Positions 44,822-53,597 of a stretch of DNA of 64,000 nt are shown piece by piece; position 1 is the stretch's first letter; each line of letters starts with the position of its first letter. Source of the stretch: Bacillus sp. FJAT-28004. Lineage in GTDB: Bacteria; Bacillota; Bacilli; Paenibacillales; Paenibacillaceae. The notes under the pieces were generated by a model. That model saw only the letters and a list, made by a program, of their open reading frames with translations. It was not told the origin of the DNA and ran no database searches. The stretch is taken from positions 2,380,435 through 2,444,434 of the forward strand of contig NZ_LGHP01000001.1 of assembly GCF_001280845.1 (NCBI RefSeq), read 5' to 3'. The translations under genes and the position numbers were made by a program.

Positions 44822-45619
44822 ATGGATTTTGGTTTGTTAATGGAATATGGATGGGTTCTGCTCATCCTCATAGCTATTGAAGGTTTGCTCGCAGCAGACA
44901 ATGCACTTGTGTTGGCTATTATGGTCAAACATCTACCGGAGAAGGAACGTAAGAAAGCATTGTTCTATGGCTTAGCAGGAGCTTTTGTTTTCAGATTTGC
45001 TTCATTATTCGCTATTTCTTTCTTAGTGGATGTGTGGCAGGTACAAGCAATTGGAGCGTTGTACTTATTGTTCATTGCGTTAAACCATATTTTACGAAAA
45101 GTTATTTTCAAGAAACATGTCGATAATGTTACAGTAGACAAAAAAGAAAATAAAAAAGCGAGCGGTTTCTGGTTAACCGTATTAAAGGTGGAGATTGCGG
45201 ATATCGCATTCGCAGTAGATTCCATTTTAGCAGCTGTTGCGCTTGCTATGGCACTTCCAACTACCAATTTGCCGAAGATTGGCGGAATGGATGGCGGTCA
45301 TTTTGCGGTAATCTTTATCGGTGGTTTTATTGGTCTAATCATTATGCGTTTCGCCGCTTCAGCTTTCGTGAAACTGCTTGAGCGCAAACCTGGACTTGAA
45401 GTTGCTGCATTTGTTATTGTCGGTTGGGTAGGCGTCAAGTTGGCTGTTGTAACATTGTCTCACCCTAAACTGGCGATTATACCAGAATCGTTCTCCCATT
45501 CACCTGCTTGGAAAATCACTTTCTATGTTGTCCTTGTCTTGATCGCAGTTATAGGTTGGTTCTTATCGAGCGACAAAGAGGAGTCAACGGACGCTAAAGT
45601 AGCTACTAATAATAACTAA
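44822..45619 (+). CDS. TerC-family manganese exporter (YkoY-like)
   Basis: A 265-residue membrane protein with seven or eight segments. TerC motifs are IEGLLAADNALVLAIMV near the N-terminus and KVEIADIAFAVDSILAA in the middle, each with the conserved acidic residues and Asn/Ser for metal transfer. TerC proteins in Firmicutes (MeeF, MeeY/YkoY) load or export Mn2+. Control by a yybP-ykoY riboswitch directly upstream supports a manganese role. Single-gene unit with its own terminator. Confidence 0.92.
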   Translation: MDFGLLMEYGWVLLILIAIEGLLAADNALVLAIMVKHLPEKERKKALFYGLAGAFVFRFASLFAISFLVDVWQVQAIGALYLLFIALNHILRKVIFKKHVDNVTVDKKENKKASGFWLTVLKVEIADIAFAVDSILAAVALAMALPTTNLPKIGGMDGGHFAVIFIGGFIGLIIMRFAASAFVKLLERKPGLEVAAFVIVGWVGVKLAVVTLSHPKLAIIPESFSHSPAWKITFYVVLVLIAVIGWFLSSDKEESTDAKVATNNN

Positions 45620-45648
45620 ATCTATTAATGTTAATCATGATAAACGAG

Positions 45649-45682
45649 AAAAAACTGTTGAGAAAACTCAACAGTTTTTTTC
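45649..45682 (+). terminator. Intrinsic terminator after the TerC gene
   Basis: AAAAAACTGTTGAG-AAAA-CTCAACAGTTTTTT, perfect stem with T tract. Confidence 0.9.
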
Positions 45683-45931
45683 TTTTTAAATAGCTCTCGA
45701 TTTATCCAGAATCGCATATTTCAATTTATTGAAAAGACCTTTTTCCAATTCCTATTTCGTTTCAGAATTTTGCGATCTTGTAAATTAGTAAATAAATGCA
45801 ATTCTGCAAATTCGGTTACAATTCCATTTTAACTGTGCTAAACTCAAACGAGTCTGTTGAAGAGTTGCCAATCTTCTTCCAAATTGCGGACAATTTGTAT
45901 GTACGCTAAAGAAAAAGGAGGTTCATTCCTA
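45683..45931 (+). other. Intergenic stretch before the SleB-like gene
   Basis: AT-rich spacer of about 250 bases with no convincing gene, repeat or structured element. A poor SigA-like pair (TTACAA, 17 bases, TAAACT) lies near 45817-45845 and is not claimed as a promoter. Confidence 0.4.
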
Positions 45932-46591
45932 ATGATGAACAGTAAATTCATACAACATAGTATGGCGCTTATTATAATATTTATGCTGGCATTTTCAATT
46001 CCACTCGAAGCTGCACATGCTGCTCCGCCTGCAACATTAAAGGTAGGAAGCTCGGGACCTGATGTGCCTGATTTACAATATCGGTTAAAAACACTTGGTT
46101 ATTTTAATAAAGATGTAACTGCCTATTTTGGCACAACAACGCTAGAGTCACTGAAACGTTTTCAGAAGGATTATGGTGTAGTTGCTGATGGTGTTGCAGG
46201 CACACAGACTTGGAAAACACTTAAAAGTGTTTCTGTGAACCAAGGTGAGCTTGATCTGCTGGCAAGAATCATTTATGCAGAAGCTCGTGGTGAATCGTAT
46301 AAAGGACAAGTTGCGGTTGGAGCCGTAGTTATGAATCGATTGGCATCGTCCAGTTTCCCAGATACAGTTAGAGGTGTTATTGAACAGCCGCGAGCATTTA
46401 CTGCTGTTGATGATGGACAATATAAACTTACTCCGGACAAAACAGCCTATAAAGCAGCACAGGAAGCTGTAAAAGGGTATGATCCAACGGGTGGAGCACT
46501 TTACTATTTTAATCCGGAGACAGCTACTTCTGAATGGATTTGGTCCCGCAAGCAAACATTAAAAATCGGACGTCATATATTTGCAGTATAA
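45932..46591 (+). CDS. Cell wall hydrolase, SleB/CwlJ type with peptidoglycan-binding domain
   Basis: A 219-residue exported protein. A signal peptide runs over residues 1-33 and ends at AHA-AP. A PG_binding_1 domain (about 40-97, with LKVGSSGPDVPDLQYRL split motifs and FQKDYGVVADG) is followed by a Hydrolase_2 domain (about 107-219) with the catalytic glutamate in IYAEARGE, VGAVVMNRL and the C-terminal WSRKQTLKIGRHIF. SleB-type enzymes lyse the spore cortex or act on vegetative wall. ATG at 45932 behind AAGGAGG; the longer frame from 45857 is rejected. Confidence 0.9.
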   Translation: MMNSKFIQHSMALIIIFMLAFSIPLEAAHAAPPATLKVGSSGPDVPDLQYRLKTLGYFNKDVTAYFGTTTLESLKRFQKDYGVVADGVAGTQTWKTLKSVSVNQGELDLLARIIYAEARGESYKGQVAVGAVVMNRLASSSFPDTVRGVIEQPRAFTAVDDGQYKLTPDKTAYKAAQEAVKGYDPTGGALYYFNPETATSEWIWSRKQTLKIGRHIFAV

Positions 46592-46594
46592 ACA

Positions 46595-46638
46595 AAAGAT
46601 TCTTATCGACAAGGAAACTTGCGATAAGAATCTTTTTG
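46595..46638 (+). terminator. Intrinsic terminator after the SleB-like gene
   Basis: AAAGATTCTTATCG (46595-46608) pairs perfectly with CGATAAGAATCTTT (46622-46635), inner CAAG-GAAA-CTTG, T tract following. Confidence 0.9.
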
Positions 46639-46744
46639 TATTTATAATAAAGTCCAACGTGTTGTTTTCAAAAAGTTGTTCAAACATGTTACAATAAGAA
46701 ATATAGTATCATACTTTTTTTAAAACATTCTGGAGGTGTCTGCA

Positions 46745-47464
46745 TTGAAAGTTGAAATTTGGTCGGATTATGTATGTCCGTTTTGTTATATAGGAAAAAG
46801 AAAGTTCGAGCTCGCGCTTGCGAAATTCGCACATAAAGAGCAGATCGAAATCGTGTTCCGGAGCTTTGAGCTAGACCCTGGTGCTGATCCTAATTCGAAT
46901 ATAAGCACATATAGCATGCTTGCTTCTAAATACGGAATGAGCGTGGAGAAAGCGAAGGAAACAACGGTTAATGTGGCGGAACAAGCTGCAGCAGTAGGAC
47001 TCGCATTCCATTTTGATGGTACGGTTTCTACAAATACGTTCGACGCGCATCGTGTCGTTCACTTTGCTACTCAGATGGGCAAGGAAAAGGAAGTTTCCGA
47101 GAGATTGTTCAAAGCATATTTCACGGATGGTGTAAACGTAGGCAATCGCGAGCGACTTGCTGAAATTGCTGCAGAAGCTGGCCTTGACGCAGCAGCAGTA
47201 GCTGCGATGCTCGAGACTAACCAGTTCGCTGACAACGTTCGTGAAGAAGAAGAGGAAGGCAGCAAGCTCGGCATACGTGGTGTTCCTTTTTATGTTGTTG
47301 ATCGTAAATATGCAGTTTCCGGCGCGCAATCGCCTGAGGTGTTTTTGGATACATTAAACAAAGCGTGGGAAGAAAAACATCCGAACTTTATTCAAGTAAA
47401 CGAAGGGGACGCTGATGTTACCTGTACTGATGGTTATTGCGTTCCTGACTCACCCAAGTCTTAA
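46745..47464 (+). CDS. DsbA-family oxidoreductase, FrnE-like
   Basis: A 239-residue cytoplasmic thioredoxin-fold protein. The active site is C11-P-F-C14 in SDYVCPFC, with the DsbA helical insertion and the cis-proline region GIRGVPFYVVD. FrnE-like proteins are disulfide isomerases or polyketide-related oxidoreductases linked to oxidative stress. The TTG at 46745 is 8 bases from GGAGG; a GTG at 46736 lies inside that ribosome binding site and is rejected. Two cysteines near the C-terminus (CTDGYC) may form an extra disulfide, as in deinococcal FrnE. Confidence 0.88.
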   Translation: MKVEIWSDYVCPFCYIGKRKFELALAKFAHKEQIEIVFRSFELDPGADPNSNISTYSMLASKYGMSVEKAKETTVNVAEQAAAVGLAFHFDGTVSTNTFDAHRVVHFATQMGKEKEVSERLFKAYFTDGVNVGNRERLAEIAAEAGLDAAAVAAMLETNQFADNVREEEEEGSKLGIRGVPFYVVDRKYAVSGAQSPEVFLDTLNKAWEEKHPNFIQVNEGDADVTCTDGYCVPDSPKS

Positions 47465-47488
47465 TAGCTTACGGGAGGCGGCAATCTC

Positions 47489-47677
47489 GTGGAGGATGCA
47501 ACTCTTAGGAGAAACTGTCAAATTGAGCGAATAGGTGAAATCATTGATTTGAACGAGAAAGCTGCTTTTATACTTGTAAATGCAAAACGTATCGAAGTGC
47601 CATTAACAAAGGTCGCTGAGGGAGTAAACCTCGGCGACTTTGTTGTCTGGACAGGCAGCAGCTGGAGTCGTAAATGA
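47489..47677 (+). CDS. Small protein of unknown function, 62 residues
   Basis: GTG start with GGGAGG about 10 bases upstream, 24 bases after the FrnE-like gene, so likely cotranscribed. The sequence has alternating strands (IGEIIDLNEKAAFILVNA, then KRIEVPLTKVAEG, GDFVVWTGSSW) that suggest a small beta-barrel or KOW/OB-like fold. I do not recognise it. A promoter for the next gene lies after its stop. Confidence 0.6.
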   Translation: MEDATLRRNCQIERIGEIIDLNEKAAFILVNAKRIEVPLTKVAEGVNLGDFVVWTGSSWSRK

Positions 47678-47696
47678 ATAGTATAAAAAAACCAAT

Positions 47697-47725
47697 TTGT
47701 CGGATTAGCTTTCACAACTTATAAT
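47697..47725 (+). promoter_or_regulatory. SigA-type promoter of the lactonase gene
   Basis: TTGTCG, 17-base spacer, consensus TATAAT, 70 bases before the GTG start at 47795. Confidence 0.6.
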
Positions 47726-47794
47726 AGATAACGGTATAAAAGTCAGACGCTTATTAAGATATGTTGACATGCAAATGCTTAGGGGGTATTAAAC

Positions 47795-48883
47795 GTGACA
47801 AATGAACATCAACGTCTACTAGTGTTCGCGGGCTCTTATGCGGAAGCCGAGGAGAATGGCGTATACGTGTATGCATTCGATGAAGAATCGGGTACATTAA
47901 CGTTGACGGACGCGGTTGCTGAATTTAGAAATCCGACGTTTCTCAATGTAGATGCAGACCGCAAGCTATTGTACGCAATTTCTGAGACCATAAATAAATC
48001 TGGTCAAAAGGTTGGAGAAGCTGCTGCATTTGCCATTGATTCCAAGGAGGGCTCATTACGGCTCATAAACCGTAAAGAGACGGTCGCATCAACGACCTGC
48101 CATATTCAGCGTGATGAAAATAGCCGATTTTTGACGGTAACGAGCTATCATGGCGGTATGATTGGACTTTTTGACATTACAGAAGAGGGTGCTATTGGTC
48201 AACAGCTTGATGTGAAACAACATGTAGGCAGCAGTCAGCATCCAGAACGCCAGGATCGACCGCATCCTCATTCCTCGTTCTATAGTCCTGACGGTCGCTA
48301 TTTGTTAGTTTCCGATCTGGGTCTTGATCGAATTGTAACCTATCGCTTGGACGAAGCTGCTAATAAGCTCATTCATCAAAGCGAGGTTTCTCTGCATCCA
48401 GGTGCTGGCCCGCGTCATTTATCGTTTCATCCGAATGGAAAGTTCGTCTACGTCATCAATGAGGTGGATTCAACGATTACTTCGTTTACATACGATAAAG
48501 AGACCGGCCAGTTGACGACAAAAGAAACCGTAAGTACTCTTCCGGCAGATTTTAAGGATGAAAATTCTTGCGCCGAAATTACAGTATCTACGGACGGCAA
48601 ATTTGTATATGGTTCCAATCGTGGTCATGACAGTATTGTTGTTTTCGCAATCGATGAGCAGACTGGATCATTGTCTCTGGTGCAGCATATATCAGTAGAA
48701 GGCGGTCATCCGCGTCATTTTGCATTGACACCAAACGGCAGATATTTACTGGCTGCAAACCGAGATACAAACAATATCGTTACGTTCAAAGTTAATAAAG
48801 CAAGTGGAGAATTGACGTTTACGGGTAATAGCATGACATTATCCAAACCAGTTTGTGTAGTCCCTGTTTATTTAACGCTATAA
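47795..48883 (+). CDS. pgl: 6-phosphogluconolactonase family beta-propeller protein (YkgB-like)
   Basis: A 362-residue seven-bladed beta-propeller lactonase. Repeated blades carry DPDG or SPDGRYLLVSDLG-like segments, GAGPRHLSFHPNGK, and GGHPRHFALTPNGRY. The group includes Bacillus YkgB (Pgl), which hydrolyses 6-phosphogluconolactone in the pentose phosphate pathway; some members act on other lactones. GTG start behind AGGGGG. A monocistronic unit from its promoter. Confidence 0.82.
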   Translation: MTNEHQRLLVFAGSYAEAEENGVYVYAFDEESGTLTLTDAVAEFRNPTFLNVDADRKLLYAISETINKSGQKVGEAAAFAIDSKEGSLRLINRKETVASTTCHIQRDENSRFLTVTSYHGGMIGLFDITEEGAIGQQLDVKQHVGSSQHPERQDRPHPHSSFYSPDGRYLLVSDLGLDRIVTYRLDEAANKLIHQSEVSLHPGAGPRHLSFHPNGKFVYVINEVDSTITSFTYDKETGQLTTKETVSTLPADFKDENSCAEITVSTDGKFVYGSNRGHDSIVVFAIDEQTGSLSLVQHISVEGGHPRHFALTPNGRYLLAANRDTNNIVTFKVNKASGELTFTGNSMTLSKPVCVVPVYLTL

Positions 48884-48929
48884 ATAATTAATGATGTAAG
48901 CATAGAAAGAAAAGGGGAATAAGAAAAGC

Positions 48930-49145
48930 GTGGCTACTAACGAAGATGAAAAACCGAAATTAAAAGCGACCAAAATTTTCAAATGTAAAAATCCGGAATG
49001 CAAAGCATGGGTTAGAGATGAGTTTGCTGCTACGGAGCAAACATGCCCCATCTGCAAAGGACCGATGCTCAGAAGCATGAGGCATCTGCCAGCCGTTCAG
49101 AACAAGCCGAAACCTCAGCCACGTAAGCCGAAATCGGACTACTAA
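48930..49145 (+). CDS. Cold-inducible YdjO-like zinc-ribbon protein
   Basis: A 71-residue small protein with a four-cysteine zinc ribbon: CKNPECKAWVRDEF then CPICKGPM. This matches the YdjO family, where expression rises in the cold. A Lys/Pro/Gln-rich tail follows. GTG start behind AAGGGG. The function is unknown; RNA or ribosome binding is plausible for a small basic zinc-ribbon protein. A strong terminator follows. Confidence 0.82.
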   Translation: MATNEDEKPKLKATKIFKCKNPECKAWVRDEFAATEQTCPICKGPMLRSMRHLPAVQNKPKPQPRKPKSDY

Positions 49146-49158
49146 CATGATAATCCAA

Positions 49159-49201
49159 AAAAATCCCAATCCACTCTTATGAGTTGGATTGGGATTTTTT
49201 T
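49159..49201 (+). terminator. Intrinsic terminator after the YdjO-like gene
   Basis: AAATCCCAATCCA pairs with TGGATTGGGATTT, followed by a T tract. Confidence 0.88.
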
Positions 49202-49283
49202 ATGGCAAGTTGCAATGATTCGACTAACAGATAGTCAAATATGTTAGGATAGACATACAAACAATGACAGGATGGTATTCGTT

Positions 49284-50597
49284 ATGCTGTTTTATTTTAT
49301 CGCTCTATTTACGGCAGCCGTAATTGTCATATTAAACAATCGCAGGAGCGAGTCGAATCGCTGGGCCGCGCTTTTCTTATGCAGCGCTTCAATTGGCGGA
49401 CTCTCAGAAGTGTTGTTAGACAAAGGGTTATTTCATCTTACTAATGTATTACAATTTCTCAACTATACATTTACGCCATATGCTGTTTTTATTTTTAGCC
49501 TCTTATATGCATCTGTACTAAACAATAATCGAATGAGAAAAAAACTAAAATTTTATCTTTCTGTTCCGATTTTTTTGATGGCTTTGTTTGTGATGATTTC
49601 TTCCGATGAGCAATGGTTTTTTAATCTTTTGCTATTATGGAGCGCGCCATATTACTTAATTTCCTGTTATTTATTATTCGCATCCTATTGGAAAGAGCAT
49701 GATAAGAGGTTAAAGCGAAGTCGATTTATTACAACAATCATTATGGTTCCGACACTGCTTGCTGTTCTTATCTTCATTTATGTAGCAAAGGTTATTTCTC
49801 CTGAATTTGAATTTTTTAATTATATTTCTGTTTTTATGATTTATTCGCTGTCGGTCGCGCTGTTATGTACGTTCATGTACGGTGTTCTCGGTGTTAAACT
49901 TCGCTTCGAGCATGATCCTATGGAGAGTGCAATGCGAGCAGTTAGTACAGGCACAACGATGCTTAATCATACGATAAAAAATGAAATTGGAAAAATAGCG
50001 ATCAGCACGGAAAACTTAAAAAATTTGCTGCCAGAATCGAATGAGCAGTCTATGCAACATATGCAAATCATTACGAATGCATCCAATCATATGCTTGAGA
50101 TGATCAGTCGTATTCATAGTCAAATAAAGGACATCTCGTTGCAAGAGCAACCGGTACAGCTGGATCAGCTCATCGAGAAAGTGCTTTTTCAGCATGAAGG
50201 TTTGTTGAAAAATAAAGGAATAACAGTAAACGCGAAGTATGAGTATCGTCCCGTCATCCTATGTGATCCGATTCATATAAGCGAGGCATTTGGGAACCTG
50301 CTTATGAATGCGAGCGATGCGATGCCAACTGGTGGAGCTGTTGAGGTAAGGCTTGCAGCTTACAAGAATGGCGCCGAGCTGTCTGTGCAAGATAGCGGAA
50401 TAGGAATCGCGGAGGAGAAGCTGAGTCAAGTGTTTGATCCTTTCTATAGCAGCGGGAAAAGCGGGCGGAATTTTGGACTCGGCTTATCTTACGTTTATAA
50501 TGTCATGCAAAAGAGTGGTGCAAAGGTCATACTGACCAGCCAAGAAGGATTAGGGACGCGTGCAGCATTAGTTTGGCCGCGAAAAAAGATTTTATAA
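49284..50597 (+). CDS. Sensor histidine kinase with multi-pass N-terminal domain
   Basis: A 437-residue kinase. About seven membrane segments fill residues 1-205, resembling the 7TM histidine-kinase sensor type. The H-box is LNHTIKNEIGK with H229, an uncommon form compared with the usual SHELRTPL. N box NLLMNASDAMP, G1 DSGIGIAEE and G2 NFGLGLSYV complete a HATPase domain. It pairs with the LuxR-type regulator 24 bases downstream. The ATG at 49284 has AGGATGG before it; an ATG at 49272 lies within that site. Signal unknown. Confidence 0.82.
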   Translation: MLFYFIALFTAAVIVILNNRRSESNRWAALFLCSASIGGLSEVLLDKGLFHLTNVLQFLNYTFTPYAVFIFSLLYASVLNNNRMRKKLKFYLSVPIFLMALFVMISSDEQWFFNLLLLWSAPYYLISCYLLFASYWKEHDKRLKRSRFITTIIMVPTLLAVLIFIYVAKVISPEFEFFNYISVFMIYSLSVALLCTFMYGVLGVKLRFEHDPMESAMRAVSTGTTMLNHTIKNEIGKIAISTENLKNLLPESNEQSMQHMQIITNASNHMLEMISRIHSQIKDISLQEQPVQLDQLIEKVLFQHEGLLKNKGITVNAKYEYRPVILCDPIHISEAFGNLLMNASDAMPTGGAVEVRLAAYKNGAELSVQDSGIGIAEEKLSQVFDPFYSSGKSGRNFGLGLSYVYNVMQKSGAKVILTSQEGLGTRAALVWPRKKIL

Positions 50598-50621
50598 ATC
50601 GTAGAGAAGGAGAGAGCCATC

Positions 50622-51260
50622 TTGAGTCACATCAAAGTGTTTATTGTAGAGGATGATACGGACTGGATTAAAGCGCTCACTACCTATTTGAATAAAGAGC
50701 CTGATTTGCTCGTTGTAGGTACCGCTACGAATTCTAGTGATGCGATCAGTTTGGCGCAAACGCTCACATTTGATGTTGTACTAATGGATATTCAGCTTGA
50801 GGGCAGCCGGCTTGACGGTATTCATACGGCAATTCTAATGCATGAGCACTCACCAGCCAAAATAATAATGTTAACGTCATTAAATGATGAGCAAACTATG
50901 ACTCAAGCCTTTACAGCAGGCGCTGTGCAGTATTTGGAGAAGACACGCTTTCAGGAGCTGCCGCAAACGATTCGAAGCGTCTATCATCATCCTGCTCCAA
51001 TGGAAGCTTTACTTAACGAGCTAGCTCGGCTAAAGCGCGAGGAGCAGCTCAAGGAACTGACTGGTGCAGAACGAGAGGTATTCGAGCTTATTGAAGCAGG
51101 TTACACGCAATCACAAATTGAGAAGAAGCTCTACAAGGCTGAGAGCACGCTCAAAAATCAGGTCAATAAAATGCTGAAGAAGCTTGGCGTACGCAGCAGT
51201 AAAGAAGCAGTAGAAAAAGTGAAACGAAGAGGGATTTTTCAAAGAGAAGATAAGCATTAA
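50622..51260 (+). CDS. NarL/LuxR-type response regulator
   Basis: A 212-residue regulator with TTG start behind AAGGAGAG. The receiver has E10-D11 acidic residues, phospho-acceptor D56 in VLMDIQLEG, and conserved T and K positions (IIMLTS; QYLEKTR). The C-terminal HTH of LuxR type covers about 140-205 (LTGAEREVFELIEAG to LGVRSSKEAVEK). It forms a two-component system with the upstream kinase and ends at a terminator. Confidence 0.88.
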   Translation: MSHIKVFIVEDDTDWIKALTTYLNKEPDLLVVGTATNSSDAISLAQTLTFDVVLMDIQLEGSRLDGIHTAILMHEHSPAKIIMLTSLNDEQTMTQAFTAGAVQYLEKTRFQELPQTIRSVYHHPAPMEALLNELARLKREEQLKELTGAEREVFELIEAGYTQSQIEKKLYKAESTLKNQVNKMLKKLGVRSSKEAVEKVKRRGIFQREDKH

Positions 51261-51283
51261 TCGTATTGATATAGCTTGGAATC

Positions 51284-51318
51284 AGAGGGGTACTACGTCA
51301 TGTAGTACCTCTTTTTTT
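51284..51318 (+). terminator. Intrinsic terminator of the second two-component system
   Basis: AGAGGGGTACTAC (51284-51296) pairs with GTAGTACCTCT (51302-51312) with a bulge, followed by seven T. Confidence 0.82.
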
Positions 51319-51395
51319 GTCGTTCTACGAAAGATAGAACTGCCGTAAAAACGTTGCTTGCGTTTAAAATGGAATGAGAGAGGGAGCGATTTATT

Positions 51396-51854
51396 ATGAA
51401 AACAATGACCTCACGGAACGACGATACTACTGTGCTTCTAATTGATGGACAATGTATGTTATGTAATAGAATCACCCGTTTTGTCGTGAAAAGAGACAAG
51501 AAAAAGTTTTTTCGGTTCGCTACACTTCAGTCGCCATTTGGCCAGCATCTCTTGAGGGATGGGAACTTACCCCTAGATGATCTGGATACGTTCGTGATGG
51601 TGCAGTCGAAGATTTACTATACAAAATCTGAAGCTGCGCTTCGAGTTTTACGCAGGCTTGATGGTTGGTGGTGGTTATTGTATCCGTTTATTCTCGTGCC
51701 GCTTGCTTGGAGAAACCTTGTTTATGATCGTATTGCTCGAAATCGTTATCGTTGGTTTGAAAAGAATGATGTGTGCATTATGCCGACACCAGACCTAATA
51801 AACAGATTTATGGATGAATGTAATGTTCATAGCAAGCGAAGTGAGGGAGAGTAA
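51396..51854 (+). CDS. DCC-family thiol-disulfide oxidoreductase-like protein (DUF393)
   Basis: A 152-residue protein with the family signature D17-G-Q-C20-M-L-C23 near the N-terminus. One hydrophobic segment (WWWLLYPFILVPLAW) lies at about 93-107. DUF393 proteins are predicted thioredoxin-like membrane-associated oxidoreductases. It is the first gene of a tight three-gene run, 2 bases before an SRPBCC-DoxX gene; DUF393 and DoxX proteins are known to cluster. Ribosome binding site GGGAG. Confidence 0.85.
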   Translation: MKTMTSRNDDTTVLLIDGQCMLCNRITRFVVKRDKKKFFRFATLQSPFGQHLLRDGNLPLDDLDTFVMVQSKIYYTKSEAALRVLRRLDGWWWLLYPFILVPLAWRNLVYDRIARNRYRWFEKNDVCIMPTPDLINRFMDECNVHSKRSEGE

Positions 51855-51856
51855 AG

Positions 51857-52762
51857 ATGAACAATAAACCGATCTATGTCGAGCTTGAAATCCGAGCAAA
51901 TTTAGATCAGCTCTGGATGCATACGCAAAATCCTCAGCTTCATGAGCAATGGGATCTACGTTTCTCGCAGATTCAGTATCTTCCCCAAACCAATGAATCC
52001 GACATACAGAAGTTTCGATATGAAACGAGAATTGGCTTTGGTCTAAAAATAAGTGGTACCGGAGAAACAAGCTGTACGACAATGAAGGACAGCAAAGAAA
52101 GAGTATCCACATTAACCTTCGCTTCCGCTCAACCAGTCTCGCTTATTCGAATGGGAGGCGGTTATTGGAAGTACAAGGATCAGGGAGATAAGCTCACTTT
52201 TATTACGTTATTTAATTATCAGACACGTTTCGGTATTGCAGGGCGAGTATTGGATCGTTTTATATTTCGCCCCATATTCGGCTGGGCTACAGCCTGGAGC
52301 TTCGATCGATTGCGCATATGGCTAGAGGAACATATTCCTCCTTCCGTCGTTGCAGAGAGAGCCTTGATTCATTATTTGAGTATTTGCCTCATCGTGCTGC
52401 TCTGGTGTTATAAAGGGCTTGTTCCTAAGCTTCTCTTTCCGGAAACAGGTGAGCTGGCCATGATGAAGCAGCTTGGCTTGTTCAAAGGGATGGAACTGCC
52501 AATGGTTCATCTGGTAGGCATCTGTGAAATGGGATTTGGAGTGCTGATAGCTTGTTTTCATAGGAGAAAGTGGATATTTATCGCTCACGTTTTGGCATTA
52601 TTTTTGTTGACCACACCAGCGCTTCTATTTCACCCAGAAGTGTTAACGTCACCTTTTAATCCGATTACGCTATCGTTGCCAATGATTGGATTAGGTTTAA
52701 CAGCCTATTTAAGCAGACGCCACTTACCGCAAGCAAGACGCTGTAAGAGACAATATAAATAG
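51857..52762 (+). CDS. SRPBCC domain fused to DoxX-like membrane domain
   Basis: A 301-residue two-part protein. Residues 1-165 look like an SRPBCC lipid-binding fold (VELEIRANLDQLWMHTQNP start, LTFASAQPVSL). Residues 175-295 contain four hydrophobic segments resembling DoxX-like quinone-related membrane proteins (LVGICEMGFGVLIAC, ALFLLTTPALLF). ATG 2 bases after the DCC gene behind GAGGGAG. A lipid-binding domain next to a DoxX and a disulfide-type partner suggests envelope redox or lipid chemistry (inference). Confidence 0.72.
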   Translation: MNNKPIYVELEIRANLDQLWMHTQNPQLHEQWDLRFSQIQYLPQTNESDIQKFRYETRIGFGLKISGTGETSCTTMKDSKERVSTLTFASAQPVSLIRMGGGYWKYKDQGDKLTFITLFNYQTRFGIAGRVLDRFIFRPIFGWATAWSFDRLRIWLEEHIPPSVVAERALIHYLSICLIVLLWCYKGLVPKLLFPETGELAMMKQLGLFKGMELPMVHLVGICEMGFGVLIACFHRRKWIFIAHVLALFLLTTPALLFHPEVLTSPFNPITLSLPMIGLGLTAYLSRRHLPQARRCKRQYK

Positions 52763-52788
52763 TCGTATTAGAAATGGGGGAAATCACC

Positions 52789-53466
52789 ATGAGTTCAATA
52801 TATGAACAAGCGTTAGGAGCTGATTTTCAAAAGCTTCATCCTCGAATACAGCAGCGTTTTGGTTTTTGCAGTCAGGACCGTTCCGCGTCGATTGGTCATG
52901 GAGTAATGCAATTGATCTGGTATAACAAGCTTGTTGCGCTGCCGTTGTTTATCGGATCCTTTCGCCATATCATGTTCCCTCAGGGCGGTAAAAACATCCC
53001 TTTTTCCATTGAAAACTTTGCATATAGGGATTCGTTGGGGCGTGAAACGGTTTCTTGGATCCGTAAGTTTAAGTTTCCAAAGACAATTAGGCATTTTGAC
53101 GCAACGATGGTGTATAGCGGAGAACGGGAAGTTATTGTTGATTATCTAGGTAATAAACAACATTTAGCAGTCGATTTGGATGTTACAGTGTCTTCAAAGG
53201 GTGGAATTCGAATCATCTCTGGTGAGCAGCGCTTCTATGAAGGACGGCTTCAATTTCGATTTCCTAAATTATTTACGGGCAGAGCAGAGGTTAACGAATG
53301 GTATGACGATGAGGAGCACTGTTACAAAATATCGGTTGATGTACGCAATCCTATTCTTGGTCAAATCTTCCGCTATGAAGGTTCCTTCCAAGCTACATTC
53401 ATTAAGAGTGAGCCTGAGGCGATTCCTATCGGAATTCGGCCATTGCGTGACGAGAAGAGGGAATAA
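52789..53466 (+). CDS. DUF4166 domain protein
   Basis: A 225-residue protein matching DUF4166: LGADFQKLHPRIQQRFGF at the start, GGKNIPFSIENFAY, and VDLDVTVSSKGGIRIISGEQRF. The ATG at 52789 lies 8 bases after GGGGG; an ATG at 52774 overlaps that site. DUF4166 domains sometimes occur fused to saccharopine-dehydrogenase-like domains or to SRPBCC/DoxX proteins. Last gene of the DCC, SRPBCC-DoxX, DUF4166 run, 26 bases after its neighbour. Function unknown. Confidence 0.8.
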   Translation: MSSIYEQALGADFQKLHPRIQQRFGFCSQDRSASIGHGVMQLIWYNKLVALPLFIGSFRHIMFPQGGKNIPFSIENFAYRDSLGRETVSWIRKFKFPKTIRHFDATMVYSGEREVIVDYLGNKQHLAVDLDVTVSSKGGIRIISGEQRFYEGRLQFRFPKLFTGRAEVNEWYDDEEHCYKISVDVRNPILGQIFRYEGSFQATFIKSEPEAIPIGIRPLRDEKRE

Positions 53467-53492
53467 ACGGCCGTTGCTGTTTATTCCTTTTT
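53460..53492 (+). terminator. Terminator overlapping the DUF4166 stop codon
   Basis: GGAATAAAC (53460-53468) pairs with GTTTATTCC (53479-53487), five T follow. The TAA stop lies inside the 5' arm. Confidence 0.78.
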
Positions 53493-53520
53493 GTCACTTT
53501 CGTGTTCGGCGTTGTATAAT
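53491..53520 (+). promoter_or_regulatory. SigA-type promoter of the radical SAM gene
   Basis: TTGTCA, 18-base spacer, consensus TATAAT, 78 bases before the start codon. Confidence 0.65.
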
Positions 53521-53597
53521 AGAAACTGACACGATAAGCAGATCCAATCTAACGAGGTTTAAGCAGCTGGATCCATGGGAAACGGAGTACATGACTA

